DNA of 64,000 bases, taken from positions 23,822 to 87,821 of the forward strand of contig NZ_MIEH01000003.1 of NCBI RefSeq assembly GCF_001754075.1, in the 5' to 3' direction. This document shows, piece after piece, positions 45,033 to 56,100 of the stretch (the first letter of the stretch is position 1; the number at the start of each line of letters is the position of its first letter). Position numbers and translations under genes: made by a program. The notes beneath the pieces were generated by a model, which worked only from the letters and a program-made list of their open reading frames with translations, searched no databases and was not told where the DNA came from. This DNA comes from Merdimonas faecis (GTDB lineage Bacteria; Bacillota; Clostridia; Lachnospirales; Lachnospiraceae).

Positions 45033-47424
45033 TCAGAAAAAGATGAAAAAGCTGTCCCGCGCCGACAGAAAGCAGATCGAGGCTGCCATTGCCCGTGCCA
45101 ATCGCACAGACAAAAAGAAAAAATCGGCTCAGGACAGTATCCCCTATGAACGGATGTGGCCGGACGGCATCTGCCGTGTGGCAGGCAGCCGCTACACAAA
45201 GACCATCCAATTCCAGGACATCAACTATCAGCTCTCGCAGAACGAGGACAAGACAGCGATCTTCGAGGGCTGGTGCGATTTCCTCAACTACTTCGACAGC
45301 TCCATTCAGTTCCAGCTGTCCTTTTTGAACCTGGCAGCCTCTGAGGAGACCTTTGCCCGCGCCATCAACATTCCTCTCCAGGGGGATGATTTTGACAGCA
45401 TCCGGGTGGAGTACACCACCATGCTGCAAAACCAGCTGGCAAAAGGCAACAATGGCCTTATCAAGACTAAGTACCTGACTTTCGGCATCGACGCCGACAG
45501 CCTCAAGGCCGCCAAGCCCCGTCTGGAGCGCATTGAGACCGACATTCTCAACAACTTCAAACGCCTGGGCGTGGCCGCCGAGACCCTGGACGGCAAGGCG
45601 CGGCTGGCACAGCTTCACGGCATTTTCCACATGGATGAACAGGTGCCGTTCCGCTTTGAATGGGACTGGCTGGCTCCGTCCGGTCTGTCCACCAAGGATT
45701 TCATCGCGCCGTCCGGCTTCGAGTTCCGCACCGGCAAACAGTTCCGTATGGGTAAAAAATACGGGGCTGTTTCTTTTTTGCAGATCCTCGCCCCGGAGCT
45801 GAATGACCGGATGCTGGCGGATTTTCTGGATATGGAAAGCTCTCTGATCGTCAGCCTGCATATCCAGTCCGTAGATCAGATCAAGGCCATCAAGACGGTC
45901 AAGCGGAAAATCACCGACCTGGATAAATCCAAAATTGAGGAACAGAAAAAAGCCGTCCGCGCCGGATATGACATGGACATCATTCCCTCCGACCTTGCCA
46001 CCTACGGTGCCGAGGCCAAGAAGCTCTTGCAGGATTTGCAGAGCCGAAACGAGCGAATGTTCCTTGTGACCTTCCTGGTGCTGAACACGGCGGACAATCC
46101 CCGGCAGCTGGGCAACAATGTGTTCCAGGCCAGTTCCATCGCACAGAAGTACAACTGCCAGCTGACAAGGCTTGACTTCCAGCAGGAAGAAGGGCTGATG
46201 TCTGCGCTGCCCTTGGGCCTCAATCAGATCGAGATTCAGCGGGGGCTGACCACCAGTTCCACGGCTATCTTTGTTCCGTTCACCACCCAGGAGCTTTTCC
46301 AGAACGGCAAAGAGGCGCTGTACTACGGTATCAACGCCCTGTCCAACAACCTCATCATGGTGGACCGCAAGCTGCTGAAAAACCCCAATGGACTGATTCT
46401 CGGCACCCCTGGTTCCGGCAAGTCCTTCAGCGCCAAGCGCGAGATCGCCAACTGTTTCCTGCTCACCAATGATGACATCATTATCTGCGACCCGGAGGCC
46501 GAGTACGCGCCCTTGGTGGAGCGCCTGCATGGGCAGGTCATCAAGATTTCGCCCACCAGCAGCAATTACATTAACCCTATGGATTTGAACCTGGACTACT
46601 CGGACGATGAAAGTCCGCTGTCTCTCAAGTCCGACTTCATCCTGTCTCTGTGCGAGCTGATCGTAGGCGGCAAAGAGGGCTTGCAGCCGGTTCAGAAAAC
46701 CATCATTGACCGCTGTGTGCGGCTGGTGTATCAGGACTATCTCAATGACCCCCGCCCGGAGAATATGCCCATCCTGGAGGACCTCTACAACCTGCTGCGG
46801 GCGCAGGACGAGAAAGAGGCGCAGTACATCGCCACGGCGCTGGAAATCTATGTGACCGGCTCCCTCAATGTGTTTAACCATCAGAGCAATGTGGACATCA
46901 ACAACCGTATCGTCTGCTACGACATCAAGGAGCTGGGCAAGCAGCTGAAAAAGATCGGTATGCTGGTGGTCCAGGACCAAGTGTGGAACCGCGTTACCAT
47001 CAACCGTGCTGCCCACAAATCCACCCGTTACTACATCGACGAGATGCACCTGCTGCTGAAAGAGGAACAGACCGCCGCCTACACGGTGGAGATTTGGAAG
47101 CGGTTCAGAAAATGGGGCGGCATCCCCACCGGCATCACGCAGAATGTCAAAGACTTGCTTTCTTCCCGCGAGGTGGAGAACATCTTTGAGAACTCCGACT
47201 TCGTGTATATGCTCAACCAGGCGGGCGGGGACCGGCAGATTCTCGCCAAGCAGCTGGGCATTTCCCCTCACCAGCTTTCCTATGTGACCCACTCCAGCGA
47301 GGGCGAGGGCCTGCTGTTCTATGGCTCCACGATCCTGCCTTTCGTGGACCATTTCCCCAAGAACACCGAGCTGTACCGCATTATGACCACCAAACCCCAG
47401 GAACTGAAAAAGGAGGATGAATGA
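44956..47424 (+). CDS. VirB4-family conjugation ATPase (ICE D)
   Basis: The 822-residue protein has Walker A GTPGSGKS and Walker B YYIDEMHLLL. It is homologous to 20947-23343. ATG 44956 overlaps prgI by 77 bp and has AAGGAGG only 3 nt upstream; ATG 45043 is the alternative but lacks a Shine-Dalgarno. It powers the channel. Confidence 0.9.
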   Translation: MTLFTVIKSWLHRLFGKDEKTAQPVNQKKMKKLSRADRKQIEAAIARANRTDKKKKSAQDSIPYERMWPDGICRVAGSRYTKTIQFQDINYQLSQNEDKTAIFEGWCDFLNYFDSSIQFQLSFLNLAASEETFARAINIPLQGDDFDSIRVEYTTMLQNQLAKGNNGLIKTKYLTFGIDADSLKAAKPRLERIETDILNNFKRLGVAAETLDGKARLAQLHGIFHMDEQVPFRFEWDWLAPSGLSTKDFIAPSGFEFRTGKQFRMGKKYGAVSFLQILAPELNDRMLADFLDMESSLIVSLHIQSVDQIKAIKTVKRKITDLDKSKIEEQKKAVRAGYDMDIIPSDLATYGAEAKKLLQDLQSRNERMFLVTFLVLNTADNPRQLGNNVFQASSIAQKYNCQLTRLDFQQEEGLMSALPLGLNQIEIQRGLTTSSTAIFVPFTTQELFQNGKEALYYGINALSNNLIMVDRKLLKNPNGLILGTPGSGKSFSAKREIANCFLLTNDDIIICDPEAEYAPLVERLHGQVIKISPTSSNYINPMDLNLDYSDDESPLSLKSDFILSLCELIVGGKEGLQPVQKTIIDRCVRLVYQDYLNDPRPENMPILEDLYNLLRAQDEKEAQYIATALEIYVTGSLNVFNHQSNVDINNRIVCYDIKELGKQLKKIGMLVVQDQVWNRVTINRAAHKSTRYYIDEMHLLLKEEQTAAYTVEIWKRFRKWGGIPTGITQNVKDLLSSREVENIFENSDFVYMLNQAGGDRQILAKQLGISPHQLSYVTHSSEGEGLLFYGSTILPFVDHFPKNTELYRIMTTKPQELKKEDE

Positions 47425-47795
47425 CCATGAAACCCAACACCGAACTGAATACCATGATGTTTTTTGACGATGCCCTGGAGGGTGAGCGCACCCAGCTGCT
47501 CACCGAGCTGGCCGATGCCGTCAGCGAGACCCGCACGGCGGCGGATCAGGCTGCGGAGCTGAACGAGGACGGCGAAGCGGGCCTGCTGCGCCTGACGGAA
47601 ATCTGGTGCGCCATGAACGGCGTCCCGGCCATCGTCATCTTCGAGGGCGGGCAGTCCGAGCTGCTGGCCAATGTGGTGGCGCAGATCTACGCCCATCTGC
47701 TTCAGCACCCCTCCCGTGACCCTGTGGGGCTGGCCGTCTATGTGGAGCTGCGCTACATGACGGCCTCCCTCATGTTGGGGGAATGGTTTGAATAA
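47421..47795 (+). CDS. Unknown 124-residue protein between VirB4 and CD1108-like genes (ICE D)
   Basis: The acidic helical protein (MMFFDDALEGERTQLLTELA) has the segment EIWCAMNGVPAIVIFEGGQS. It overlaps the VirB4 stop by 4 bp; ATG 47427 has a better-spaced AGGAGG. In ICE A the methyltransferase gene occupies this slot. I do not recognise the family. Confidence 0.7.
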   Translation: MTMKPNTELNTMMFFDDALEGERTQLLTELADAVSETRTAADQAAELNEDGEAGLLRLTEIWCAMNGVPAIVIFEGGQSELLANVVAQIYAHLLQHPSRDPVGLAVYVELRYMTASLMLGEWFE

Positions 47796-49524
47796 GGAAC
47801 CGCGCCTGCGCTTTACGGACGAGGAACGGGCTGACCCGGCTCTGGAGAAGCCCATCCGTAAGGCGGACAAGGCCGCCGCCAAAGCAGACAAGGCGCAGGC
47901 CAAAATCCCCAAAAAGCAGGTCCGGCAAAAGACGGTGGACCCGGAGACCGGCAAAGTGACCACCAAGCTGGTGCTGGAGGACAAGAAGAAGCCGCCCTCC
48001 AAATTGTCCCATGCGGTGCGGGATACCCCCGCCAATGCCGCTCTGGGGAAGCTCCACAAGGAAATCCGGGAGACCGAACAGGACAATGTGGGCGTGGAGA
48101 GCGCCCACAAGTCCGAGGAGGCTGCCGAGACCGGCGTTAGGCTTGCACGGGAAGGCTACCGCAGCCACAAGTTGAAGCCCTACCGCAAGGCGGCCCAGGC
48201 CGAGCAGAAGCTGGAGAAGGCCAATGTGAACGCCTTGTATCAGAAGTCCCTGCGGGAAAATCCCCAGCTTGCCAGCAACCCCATCTCCCGCTGGCAGCAG
48301 AAACAGGCCATCAAAAAGGAATACGCTGCCGCCAAGCGCGCCGGTCAAGCTGTCGGGAACACCGCCAAGACTGCGGAGGCCACCGGCATGGCGGCCAAGG
48401 CGGTCAAGGAGAAAGCCCAGCAAGCGGGCGCGTTTGTCATGCGCCACAAAAAGGGCTTTTTGATTGCGGGTGCGATCTTCCTGCTGGTCTGTATGCTGCT
48501 CAACACCATGTCCTCCTGCTCCATGATGGCGCAGAGTATCGGTTCCGTGGTGTCCGGCACCACCTACCCGTCGGATGATCCTGAGCTGGTGGCGGTGGAG
48601 GCCGACTACGCTGCCAAAGAAACGGCGCTGCAAGCCGAGATCGACAACATCGAAAGCAGCCATCCGGGGTATGACGAGTACCGCTATGACCTGGATATGA
48701 TCGGGCATGACCCCCATGAGCTGGCAGCCTACCTGTCCGCCGTGCTGCAAGGCTATACCCGGCAGAGCGCCCAGGCCGAGCTGGAGCGCGTGTTCGACGC
48801 ACAGTATGAACTGACGCTTACCGAGGAAGTGGAGATACGATACCGCACCGAAACTTCCACGGACCCCGTGACCGGCGAGACGACCACCGAGGAAGTCCCG
48901 TATGAGTATTACATTCTGAATGTGAAGCTCACCAGCAAGCCCATATCTTCCGTGGCTTCGGAGCTGCTAACCCCGGAACAGCTGGAAATGTACCAGGTGT
49001 ACCGGCAGACGCTGGGCAACAAGCCGCTGATCTTCGGCGGCGGCTCCCCGGATACGAGCAACTCCGAGGACCTGACCGGCGTGGTATTTGTGGGCGGCAC
49101 CCGCCCCGGCAATCAGGCCGTGGTGGACATAGCCAAAAGTCAGGTGGGCAATGTGGGCGGTCAGCCCTACTGGAGCTGGTACGGCTTCAATTCCCGTGTG
49201 GAATGGTGCGCCTGCTTCGTGTCCTGGTGCTACGGCCAGATGGGGCTGTCCGAGCCGCGCTTTGCCGCCTGCCAGTCCCAGGGTATTCCGTGGTTCCAGT
49301 CTCACGGACAATGGGGCGGGCGTGATTACGCCAATATCGCCCCCGGCGACGCCATCTTCTTTGACTGGGACCTGGATGGCAGCGCCGACCATGTGGGCCT
49401 TGTGGTCGGCACAGACGGCAGCCGGGTCTACACCGTGGAGGGCAATTCTGGCGACGCCTGCAAGATCAAGAGTTATTCCCTGTCCTACGAGTGCATCAAG
49501 GGCTACGGCCTGATGAACTGGTAA
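47788..49524 (+). CDS. CD1108-like transfer protein with CHAP hydrolase domain (ICE D)
   Basis: The 578-residue protein has a basic cytoplasmic N-terminus, a transmembrane segment (GFLIAGAIFLLVCMLLNTM) and an extracellular stalk. It ends in a CHAP amidase/peptidase domain with WCACFVSW and SADHVGLVVG. It opens the cell wall for the channel. The N-terminal half matches 18030-19997, which ends instead in NlpC/P60. The start is TTG 47788. Confidence 0.85.
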   Translation: MNKEPRLRFTDEERADPALEKPIRKADKAAAKADKAQAKIPKKQVRQKTVDPETGKVTTKLVLEDKKKPPSKLSHAVRDTPANAALGKLHKEIRETEQDNVGVESAHKSEEAAETGVRLAREGYRSHKLKPYRKAAQAEQKLEKANVNALYQKSLRENPQLASNPISRWQQKQAIKKEYAAAKRAGQAVGNTAKTAEATGMAAKAVKEKAQQAGAFVMRHKKGFLIAGAIFLLVCMLLNTMSSCSMMAQSIGSVVSGTTYPSDDPELVAVEADYAAKETALQAEIDNIESSHPGYDEYRYDLDMIGHDPHELAAYLSAVLQGYTRQSAQAELERVFDAQYELTLTEEVEIRYRTETSTDPVTGETTTEEVPYEYYILNVKLTSKPISSVASELLTPEQLEMYQVYRQTLGNKPLIFGGGSPDTSNSEDLTGVVFVGGTRPGNQAVVDIAKSQVGNVGGQPYWSWYGFNSRVEWCACFVSWCYGQMGLSEPRFAACQSQGIPWFQSHGQWGGRDYANIAPGDAIFFDWDLDGSADHVGLVVGTDGSRVYTVEGNSGDACKIKSYSLSYECIKGYGLMNW

Positions 49525-49554
49525 GGCCGATTTATGAGAAAAGGAGTGATTGAA

Positions 49555-49812
49555 ATGGCTAAGAACAAAATCCAGCGCATTGACCAGGAGATTGCCAAGG
49601 TCCGCGAGAAGATCGCGGAGTACCAGGACAAGCTGAAAACCCTGGAGGCGCAGAAAACCGAGGCGGAGAACCTGGAAATCGTTCAGATGGTGCGCGCCCT
49701 GCGGCTGACCCCGGAGCAGCTGAACGCCATGCTCTCCGGTGGTACGGTCCCTGGCATGGCCGCTGCCTCCGCCAACTACAACGAACAGGAGGATACCGAC
49801 CATGAAGAATAA
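49555..49812 (+). CDS. DUF4315-like small coiled-coil protein (ICE D)
   Basis: The 85-residue protein (MAKNKIQRIDQEIAKVREKI) is homologous to 17742-18008. AAAGGAG lies 8 nt before ATG 49555. It overlaps the next gene by 11 bp. Confidence 0.78.
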   Translation: MAKNKIQRIDQEIAKVREKIAEYQDKLKTLEAQKTEAENLEIVQMVRALRLTPEQLNAMLSGGTVPGMAAASANYNEQEDTDHEE

Positions 49813-50575
49813 GAAAATTTTCAAAACCCTTTCGGCCCTCTGCGCCGCCCTGGTGCTGATGATGGGCCTTTCCGTGACTGCCTTTGCCCAGGGAACGGAA
49901 GAACTTCCGGCGGAGGATGCCACCAACGACAGCAATGTGGTCGTGGAGGAAACCGAGGACAGTCCGGCCCTGACCCCGGATGGCAACGCCGCCCTGGTGG
50001 ATGATTTCGGCGACAACAAGCAGCTCATCACCGTCACCACCAAGGCAGGCAACTACTTCTACATCCTCATTGACCGGGCCAACGAGGACAAGGAAACCGC
50101 TGTCCACTTCTTAAACCAGGTGGACGAGGCGGACCTGATGGCGCTGATGGAGGACGGTCAGACCACCCAGGAGCAGCCCGCCACCTGTACCTGTACGGAG
50201 AAATGTGTGGCCGGTGCGGTGAATACGGCCTGCCCGGTGTGTGCCACCAATATGAGCGCCTGCACGGGTAAGGAGCCGGAACCGGAGACCCCGGAAGAAA
50301 CCCCGGAACCGGAAGAACCGGCGCAGAAACCCGCAGGACTGAATCCGGCCATTCTTTTGGCGGTGCTGGCTCTGATGGGTGGCGGCGGCGCTTTTGCCTA
50401 CTTTAAGCTGGTAAAAAGCAGACCCAAGACCAAGGGCAACGACAATTTGGACGATTATGACTACGGCGAGGATGATACCGATCAGGAGGACGAGGACTCC
50501 TGGGAGACCGAGGAATCTGACGAGCCGGACGCTGACGGGGGCGGCGACGAGGAAAGCGAGGACAAGACGGTTTGA
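49802..50575 (+). CDS. CD1107/DUF4366-like membrane protein (ICE D)
   Basis: The 257-residue protein has a signal sequence (MKNKKIFKTLSALCAALVLM), an extracellular CTCTEKCVAGAVNTACPVC block and a proline/glutamate-rich linker. One transmembrane helix and an acidic tail follow. It matches 17027-17752 in all domains. Confidence 0.8.
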   Translation: MKNKKIFKTLSALCAALVLMMGLSVTAFAQGTEELPAEDATNDSNVVVEETEDSPALTPDGNAALVDDFGDNKQLITVTTKAGNYFYILIDRANEDKETAVHFLNQVDEADLMALMEDGQTTQEQPATCTCTEKCVAGAVNTACPVCATNMSACTGKEPEPETPEETPEPEEPAQKPAGLNPAILLAVLALMGGGGAFAYFKLVKSRPKTKGNDNLDDYDYGEDDTDQEDEDSWETEESDEPDADGGGDEESEDKTV

Positions 50576-50790
50576 CCCGCTTCACCGACAGCCCCTATGA
50601 ACGCATGATGACACGCAGGCCGGAGGGCGGGAAGGAAACTTCCCGTCCTCCTACTTTATCTCCCGGCCACCCCTGTTATGGCTGCGGAAATTACCGTGAC
50701 GGTCAGCCCTGCGTGGGATTCTGCCACCGGCAGCTGACCGCATGGCTGCGGGAAAGGAGGATGAAAAACCATGAAGCTGGTGATCGCTGA
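50572..50790 (+). CDS. Small cysteine-rich protein before topB (ICE D)
   Basis: The 72-residue protein has the motif CYGCGNYRDGQPCVGFCHRQ. TTG 50572 would overlap the upstream stop by 4 bp; ATG 50605 or 50608 are alternatives. It overlaps topB by 20 bp. A metal-binding role is inferred and no family is recognised. Confidence 0.6.
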   Translation: MTRFTDSPYERMMTRRPEGGKETSRPPTLSPGHPCYGCGNYRDGQPCVGFCHRQLTAWLRERRMKNHEAGDR

Positions 50791-52870
50791 GAAACCGTCC
50801 GTTGCCCAAAGTCTGGCCGCCGTGATTGGGGCCACCGCCCGCAAGGACGGCTATCTGGAGGGCGGCGGCTGGCGGGTCAGCTGGTGTGTGGGCCATCTGG
50901 CTGGTCTGGCCGACGCCGACGCTTATAACCCGGACTACGCCAAGTGGCGCTATGACGATCTGCCCATTCTGCCGGAACCCTGGCAGATGGTGGTGAGCAA
51001 GGACAAGAAGAAACAGTTTGATGTGCTGAAGCAGCTGATGAACGCCCCGGATGTGACCGAAGTGGTAAACGCCTGCGACGCCGGACGCGAGGGGGAGCTG
51101 ATCTTCCGCAGCGTCTATGAGCTGGCGGGCTGCCAGAAGCCCATGAAGCGGCTCTGGATTTCCTCAATGGAGGATTCCGCCATCCGGGAGGGCTTTGCAA
51201 ACCTGCGCCCCGGTGCAGACTATGACGGCCTGCGGGATGCGGCCCTCTGCCGCGCCAAAGCGGACTGGCTGGTGGGTATCAATGCCACCCGGCTGTTTTC
51301 CGTGCTGTACCACCGGACCCTCAACATCGGACGTGTCATGTCCCCGACGCTGGCCCTCATTGTCCAGCGAGAAGCCGAGATCGACACCTTCAAGCCGGTG
51401 CCATTCTACACGGTCACACTGGAGCTGCCCGGTTTCACCGTTTCCGGGGAGCGCATGGCAGACAAGGCTGCCGCCCAACAGCTGAAAACGGCCTGCCAAG
51501 GTGCGGCTGCCACAGTGAAAAAAGTGGGGCGCAAAAACAAATCCGAGAAGCCGCCCGCCCTCTATGACCTGACCACCCTCCAACGGGACGCCAACCGGCT
51601 GCTGGGGTTCACCGCCCAGCAAACCCTGGACTACCTGCAAAATTTGTATGAAAAGAAGCTCTGTACCTACCCTCGGACGGACAGCCGCTATCTGACTTCG
51701 GATATGGCGGCGAGTCTACCGGAGCTGGTCCAGCTCACTGCCGGGGCGATGCCCTTTTCCAATGGCATGGAGATTGCCTGCAATGCCGCCCAGATTGTCA
51801 ACGACAAGAAAGTGACCGACCATCATGCAGTGATCCCTACCCGCAACCTCCAGGGCGCGGACCTGTCCGGCCTGCCGGTGGGCGAAAAGGCGGTGCTGGA
51901 GTTGGTGGCTCTGCGCCTGCTGTGCGCCGTGGCCCAGCCCTATACCTTTGCGGAAACCGCCGTTGTTGTCGAGTGCGCCGGAGCGGAGTTTACTGCCAAA
52001 GGCCGCACAGTGAAAAATTACGGCTGGCGGGCGCTGGACGCTGCCTATCGCGCAGGGCTGAAGAATGTGGAGCAGGACAAAGAACCCGAGGACAAGGCTC
52101 TGCCTGAGCTGTCTGAAGGTCAGACGCTGCCCCTTTCTGGTGCTACCGTCAAGGAGGGCAAGACCACCCCGCCCAAGCACTTCACCGAAGATACGCTACT
52201 CTCCGCAATGGAGACTGCCGGGAAGGACGATATGCCGGAGGATGCCGAGCGCAAGGGCCTGGGGACCCCGGCCACCCGCGCCGGGATTCTGGAAAAGCTG
52301 GTTTCCACCGGCTTTTTGGAGCGCAAAAAGAGCAAGAAAACCGTGCAGCTCATGCCATCCCATGACGCGGTATCCCTTATCACCGTGTTGCCGGAGCAGC
52401 TGCAATCGCCCCTTCTGACTGCTGAGTGGGAGTACCGGCTGGGTGAGATCGAGCGTGGCGAGCTGGCCCCGGAGGATTTCATGGCTGGGATTAGTGCCAT
52501 GCTCAAAGAACTTGTGGGAACCTATCAAGCTATCAAGGGAACGGAGTATTTGTTCAGCCCTTCCCACGAAGTGGTGGGCAAATGCCCCCGCTGTGGCGGA
52601 GAGGTTGCAGAAATGCAAAAAGGCTTCTTCTGTCAGACAGAATCTTGCAAATTTGCAATTTGGAAAAACAACAAGTGGTGGGAGATGAAGCACAAGCAAC
52701 CTACCAAAGCCATCGTAACGGCACTGCTCAAAGATGGCCGCGCTCATGTGAGGGGCTTGTACTCCGAGAAAACCGGCAAGACCTACGATGCCACTGTGGT
52801 GTTGGCGGATGATGGGCAGTACGCCAACTTCAAGCTGGAGTTTGACCAGCAGAAAGGTGGCAAACGATGA
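50771..52870 (+). CDS. topB: DNA topoisomerase III, type IA (ICE D)
   Basis: The 699-residue protein has a Toprim domain (MKLVIAEKPSVAQSLAAVIG), the catalytic tyrosine in CTYPRTDSRYL and a C-terminal zinc ribbon (CPRCGGE...CQTESC). It is homologous to 14955-17030. AAAGGAGG lies 10 nt before ATG 50771. Confidence 0.93.
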   Translation: MKLVIAEKPSVAQSLAAVIGATARKDGYLEGGGWRVSWCVGHLAGLADADAYNPDYAKWRYDDLPILPEPWQMVVSKDKKKQFDVLKQLMNAPDVTEVVNACDAGREGELIFRSVYELAGCQKPMKRLWISSMEDSAIREGFANLRPGADYDGLRDAALCRAKADWLVGINATRLFSVLYHRTLNIGRVMSPTLALIVQREAEIDTFKPVPFYTVTLELPGFTVSGERMADKAAAQQLKTACQGAAATVKKVGRKNKSEKPPALYDLTTLQRDANRLLGFTAQQTLDYLQNLYEKKLCTYPRTDSRYLTSDMAASLPELVQLTAGAMPFSNGMEIACNAAQIVNDKKVTDHHAVIPTRNLQGADLSGLPVGEKAVLELVALRLLCAVAQPYTFAETAVVVECAGAEFTAKGRTVKNYGWRALDAAYRAGLKNVEQDKEPEDKALPELSEGQTLPLSGATVKEGKTTPPKHFTEDTLLSAMETAGKDDMPEDAERKGLGTPATRAGILEKLVSTGFLERKKSKKTVQLMPSHDAVSLITVLPEQLQSPLLTAEWEYRLGEIERGELAPEDFMAGISAMLKELVGTYQAIKGTEYLFSPSHEVVGKCPRCGGEVAEMQKGFFCQTESCKFAIWKNNKWWEMKHKQPTKAIVTALLKDGRAHVRGLYSEKTGKTYDATVVLADDGQYANFKLEFDQQKGGKR

Positions 52871-53148
52871 AGCTCTCACGCTATGAACAGGAAACCATCA
52901 TCCTCTACAACCAGGCCGAAGCCACCGCCGAGGTCTATACCCATGACCCCCGGCTGCTGGAGAAGCTGCGGCGACTGGCAGAGAAATACCCGGACCAGAT
53001 TGTGAAAAAGGACCGCCAGACCTTTCTCGTTCCCAAACGCTGTGTGTCCGTCCGGGAACCTTACAGCGCCGAGCGCCGTAAGGCAGCCAGTGAACTGGCC
53101 AAGGCTGCCGGATACAGGCCGCCCACCCCCAAGAAAGGCAATGAGTAA
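52867..53148 (+). CDS. Conserved small ICE protein, unknown function
   Basis: The 93-residue protein begins MKLSRYEQETIILYNQAEAT and contains LRRLAEKYPDQIVKKDRQTF, a short fold common in phage and ICE operons. It overlaps the topB stop by 4 bp, so it is coupled to it. The function is unknown. Confidence 0.7.
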   Translation: MKLSRYEQETIILYNQAEATAEVYTHDPRLLEKLRRLAEKYPDQIVKKDRQTFLVPKRCVSVREPYSAERRKAASELAKAAGYRPPTPKKGNE

Positions 53149-53150
53149 GC

Positions 53151-56100
53151 ATGGCTGAAAGTGTCTTTGAGGCTGTCAAGCAGTCCATCACCGTCCGAGA
53201 AGCAGCGCAGATGTACGGAATCGAGGTCAACCGGAGCGGCATGGCCTGTTGTCCCTTCCACGATGACAAAAATCCCAGCATGAAGCTGAACGAGGAATAT
53301 TTTTATTGCTTTGGCTGCGGAGCCACCGGCGATGTGATTGACTTCACAGCGAGGCTCTACAATCTGTCCCCCAAAGAGGCCGCCGAGAAGCTGGCCCAGG
53401 ATTTTGGCCTGGCTTATGACAGTCAGGCCCCTCCCCGGCGACGCCATGTCCGCCAGAAATCCGAGGCGCAGAAATTCAAGGAGGACCGAGACCATGCCTT
53501 TCGTGTCCTGGCCGACTACTTTCATTTGCTCCGCAAGTGGGAAACGGACTACACACCCAAAACACCGGAGGAAAATCCACATCCCCGATTCATGGAGGCA
53601 ATCCAGAAAAAGGACTATGTGGGCTATCTGCTGGATTTTTTTCTGGAGAACAGCCCGGAGGAGCAAAAGCTGTGGATTGCCGAACATCAATCAGAAATAG
53701 CCAAATTGGAAAGGAGAGTGAAATTCATGGCTGATAAGACCACCAATCGAGAACGGTTACAAGAGATCACAGCGGGCATTGAACAGGGTATCAAGGAACT
53801 GTTTGAGAGCGAGAAGTATATGCGCTATCTGTCCGTCATGTCCAAGTTCCACCGCTACTCCGTCAACAACACCATGCTCATCTATATGCAGCGCCCGGAC
53901 GCCACCCTGGTGGCCGGGTTCAACAAGTGGAAAAATCAGTTTGAGCGCCATGTGAAAAAGGGTGAGCATGGTATCACCATCATTGCCCCCACGCCCTACA
54001 AAAAGAAGATCGAGGAAATGAAGCGCGACCCGGATACTCATGCACCCATCCTGGACGCGGATGGCAAGGCGGTCATGGAGGAAAAAGAAATTGAAATCCC
54101 CATGTTCCGTCCGGTGAAGGTGTTCGATGTGAGCCAGACGGACGGAAAGCCCCTGCCAGAGCTGGCCTCCAGCCTGTCCGGGACGGTGCCGCACTATGAG
54201 GCTTTCATGGAAGCTCTGCGCCGCTCGGCTCCGGTTCCCATCGAGTTTGAGCCGATGGCCGAGAACATGGACGGCTATTTCTCCTCTGACCAGCAGCGGA
54301 TCGCCATCCGGGAAGGCATGAGCGAGGTGCAGACTGTTTCCGCCGCTGTCCATGAGACCGCGCACAGTAAGCTCCACGACCCCAAAAAGTACGAAGCGGA
54401 GCCGACCTGGAAGATCGTGATGGTGAGCGAGGGCGGCACCAAGCATGACTTCCGTCTGGACTTCGCCACCGAAGCAGAGGCGGAACAGGCCGCCGCCGAG
54501 GAAGGCTGGCGCTATGTGGACGAGAATCGGTTTGAGTGGCGGTTGGAAGTGGAGGAAGATCTGACGGCGGTGAAACAGGCCGCCAAGAACCGCAACACCG
54601 AGGAAGTGGAGGCCGAGAGCATTTCTTATGCGGTTTGCCAGTATTTCGGCATCCAGACCGGCGAGAACAGTTTTGGCTACATCGCTTCCTGGTCGAAGGA
54701 CAAGGAGCTGAAGGAGCTGCGGGCCAGTCTGGAGACCATCAACAAGACTTCCTGCGAGCTGATTAACGACATCGAGCGCAACTACAAGGAAATCTGCAAG
54801 GAGCGCGGCATTGACCTGACTGCCGCCACGGAACCGCAGCAGGACTCTATCGAGCAGCTGGCAGCAGACATCGACCAGTTCACTTTCGATTATGACCCTT
54901 ATGAGTATCGGAACAATGCAGATAGCCGTGAGGACGCACTGCACGAACTGACTGCCACACTCCGAAGCGGAGATGCCAGCGGTGTACGCGAATGGCTCCA
55001 GAATATCGTGAACGAGGATGAACCGGATGAAACCACCCAAAAAGCTGCCGAGCTTATGGGACGCTTGGATCAGCTGGTGCCGATGACTGAACCGGAACAG
55101 CTGACCGAGCCGGAAAATACCGAAAGTGTCCAGCCCAGCGCCGAGTACCGGGAGGCCCTGTTGGTGCTGGATGATACCAGCTACCTTCATGTTCAGCCCT
55201 GCGACACCGGCTGGGACTACACGCTCTACGATGTGGCAACCATGAAGCAGATGGACGGCGGCCAGTTGGACGGGCCGGATATGGGCCGTTCCACAGCGGT
55301 TAGCCATATCTGCGAGGACCTGGGGATGGGCGGCAAGTCCATCAAGTATGCGCCGCTGTCCATGATCGAGACTTTGCAGGAGGCGGCTTACCACCAGATG
55401 CAGGAACAGGTCAGCCAGCAGACCACAGAAGCTGCCGCCACCCAGCTGCCGGATGCCCAGGAGCAGGCGTTGGACGAGTATCCCATGCCGGACCCGGCAC
55501 TGACTCAGGATGATCTGGAGAAATGCGGCTACCTGGACGGTGACCTTCTGCCCCTCTCCAAAGAGCGAGCCTATGAGCTGATGGAGCGAGACCTGACCGT
55601 TTATATCGTCCAGGAGGGTGAAAACCCGGAAATGGCCTTTGACACTGCCGACCTGGACGCCCATGACGGTATCTTTGCTGTGTCCCGCGAGGAATGGGAG
55701 CAAAGCCCGGACTTTCACGAAAAAGTTTTGGAACGACAGGATCGGCAGTTGGAACGGGAACAGGCGTTTCTTTCCCATGAGGGAAATTGTTTTGCTATTT
55801 ATCAGGTGAGCAAGGATGACCCGCAGAATGTGCGTTTTATGAATCTGGATTGGCTGCAATCGCACAATCTGTCCGTAGAGCGGAGTAACTATGACCTTAT
55901 CTATACCGCCCCTCTGGACGGTTCCGGCAGCACTATGGAGCAGCTGGAAAGGCTGTATGAGCAGTTCAATCTGCAAAAGCCGGTGGATTTTCACAGCCCG
56001 TCTATGAGCGTCAGTGACATCGTTGCCATCAAGCAGAATGGTCAGGTATCCTGTCATTACTGCGACAGTGTTGGTTTCACCCAGGTGCAAGGTTTCTTGC

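Noticed and set aside
44872..47352. Long open frame of 826 codons on the minus strand opposite VirB4 of ICE D
   Set aside because: It mirrors a conserved plus-strand gene in GC-rich DNA, has no recognisable motif and lacks a Shine-Dalgarno; it is a shadow frame.
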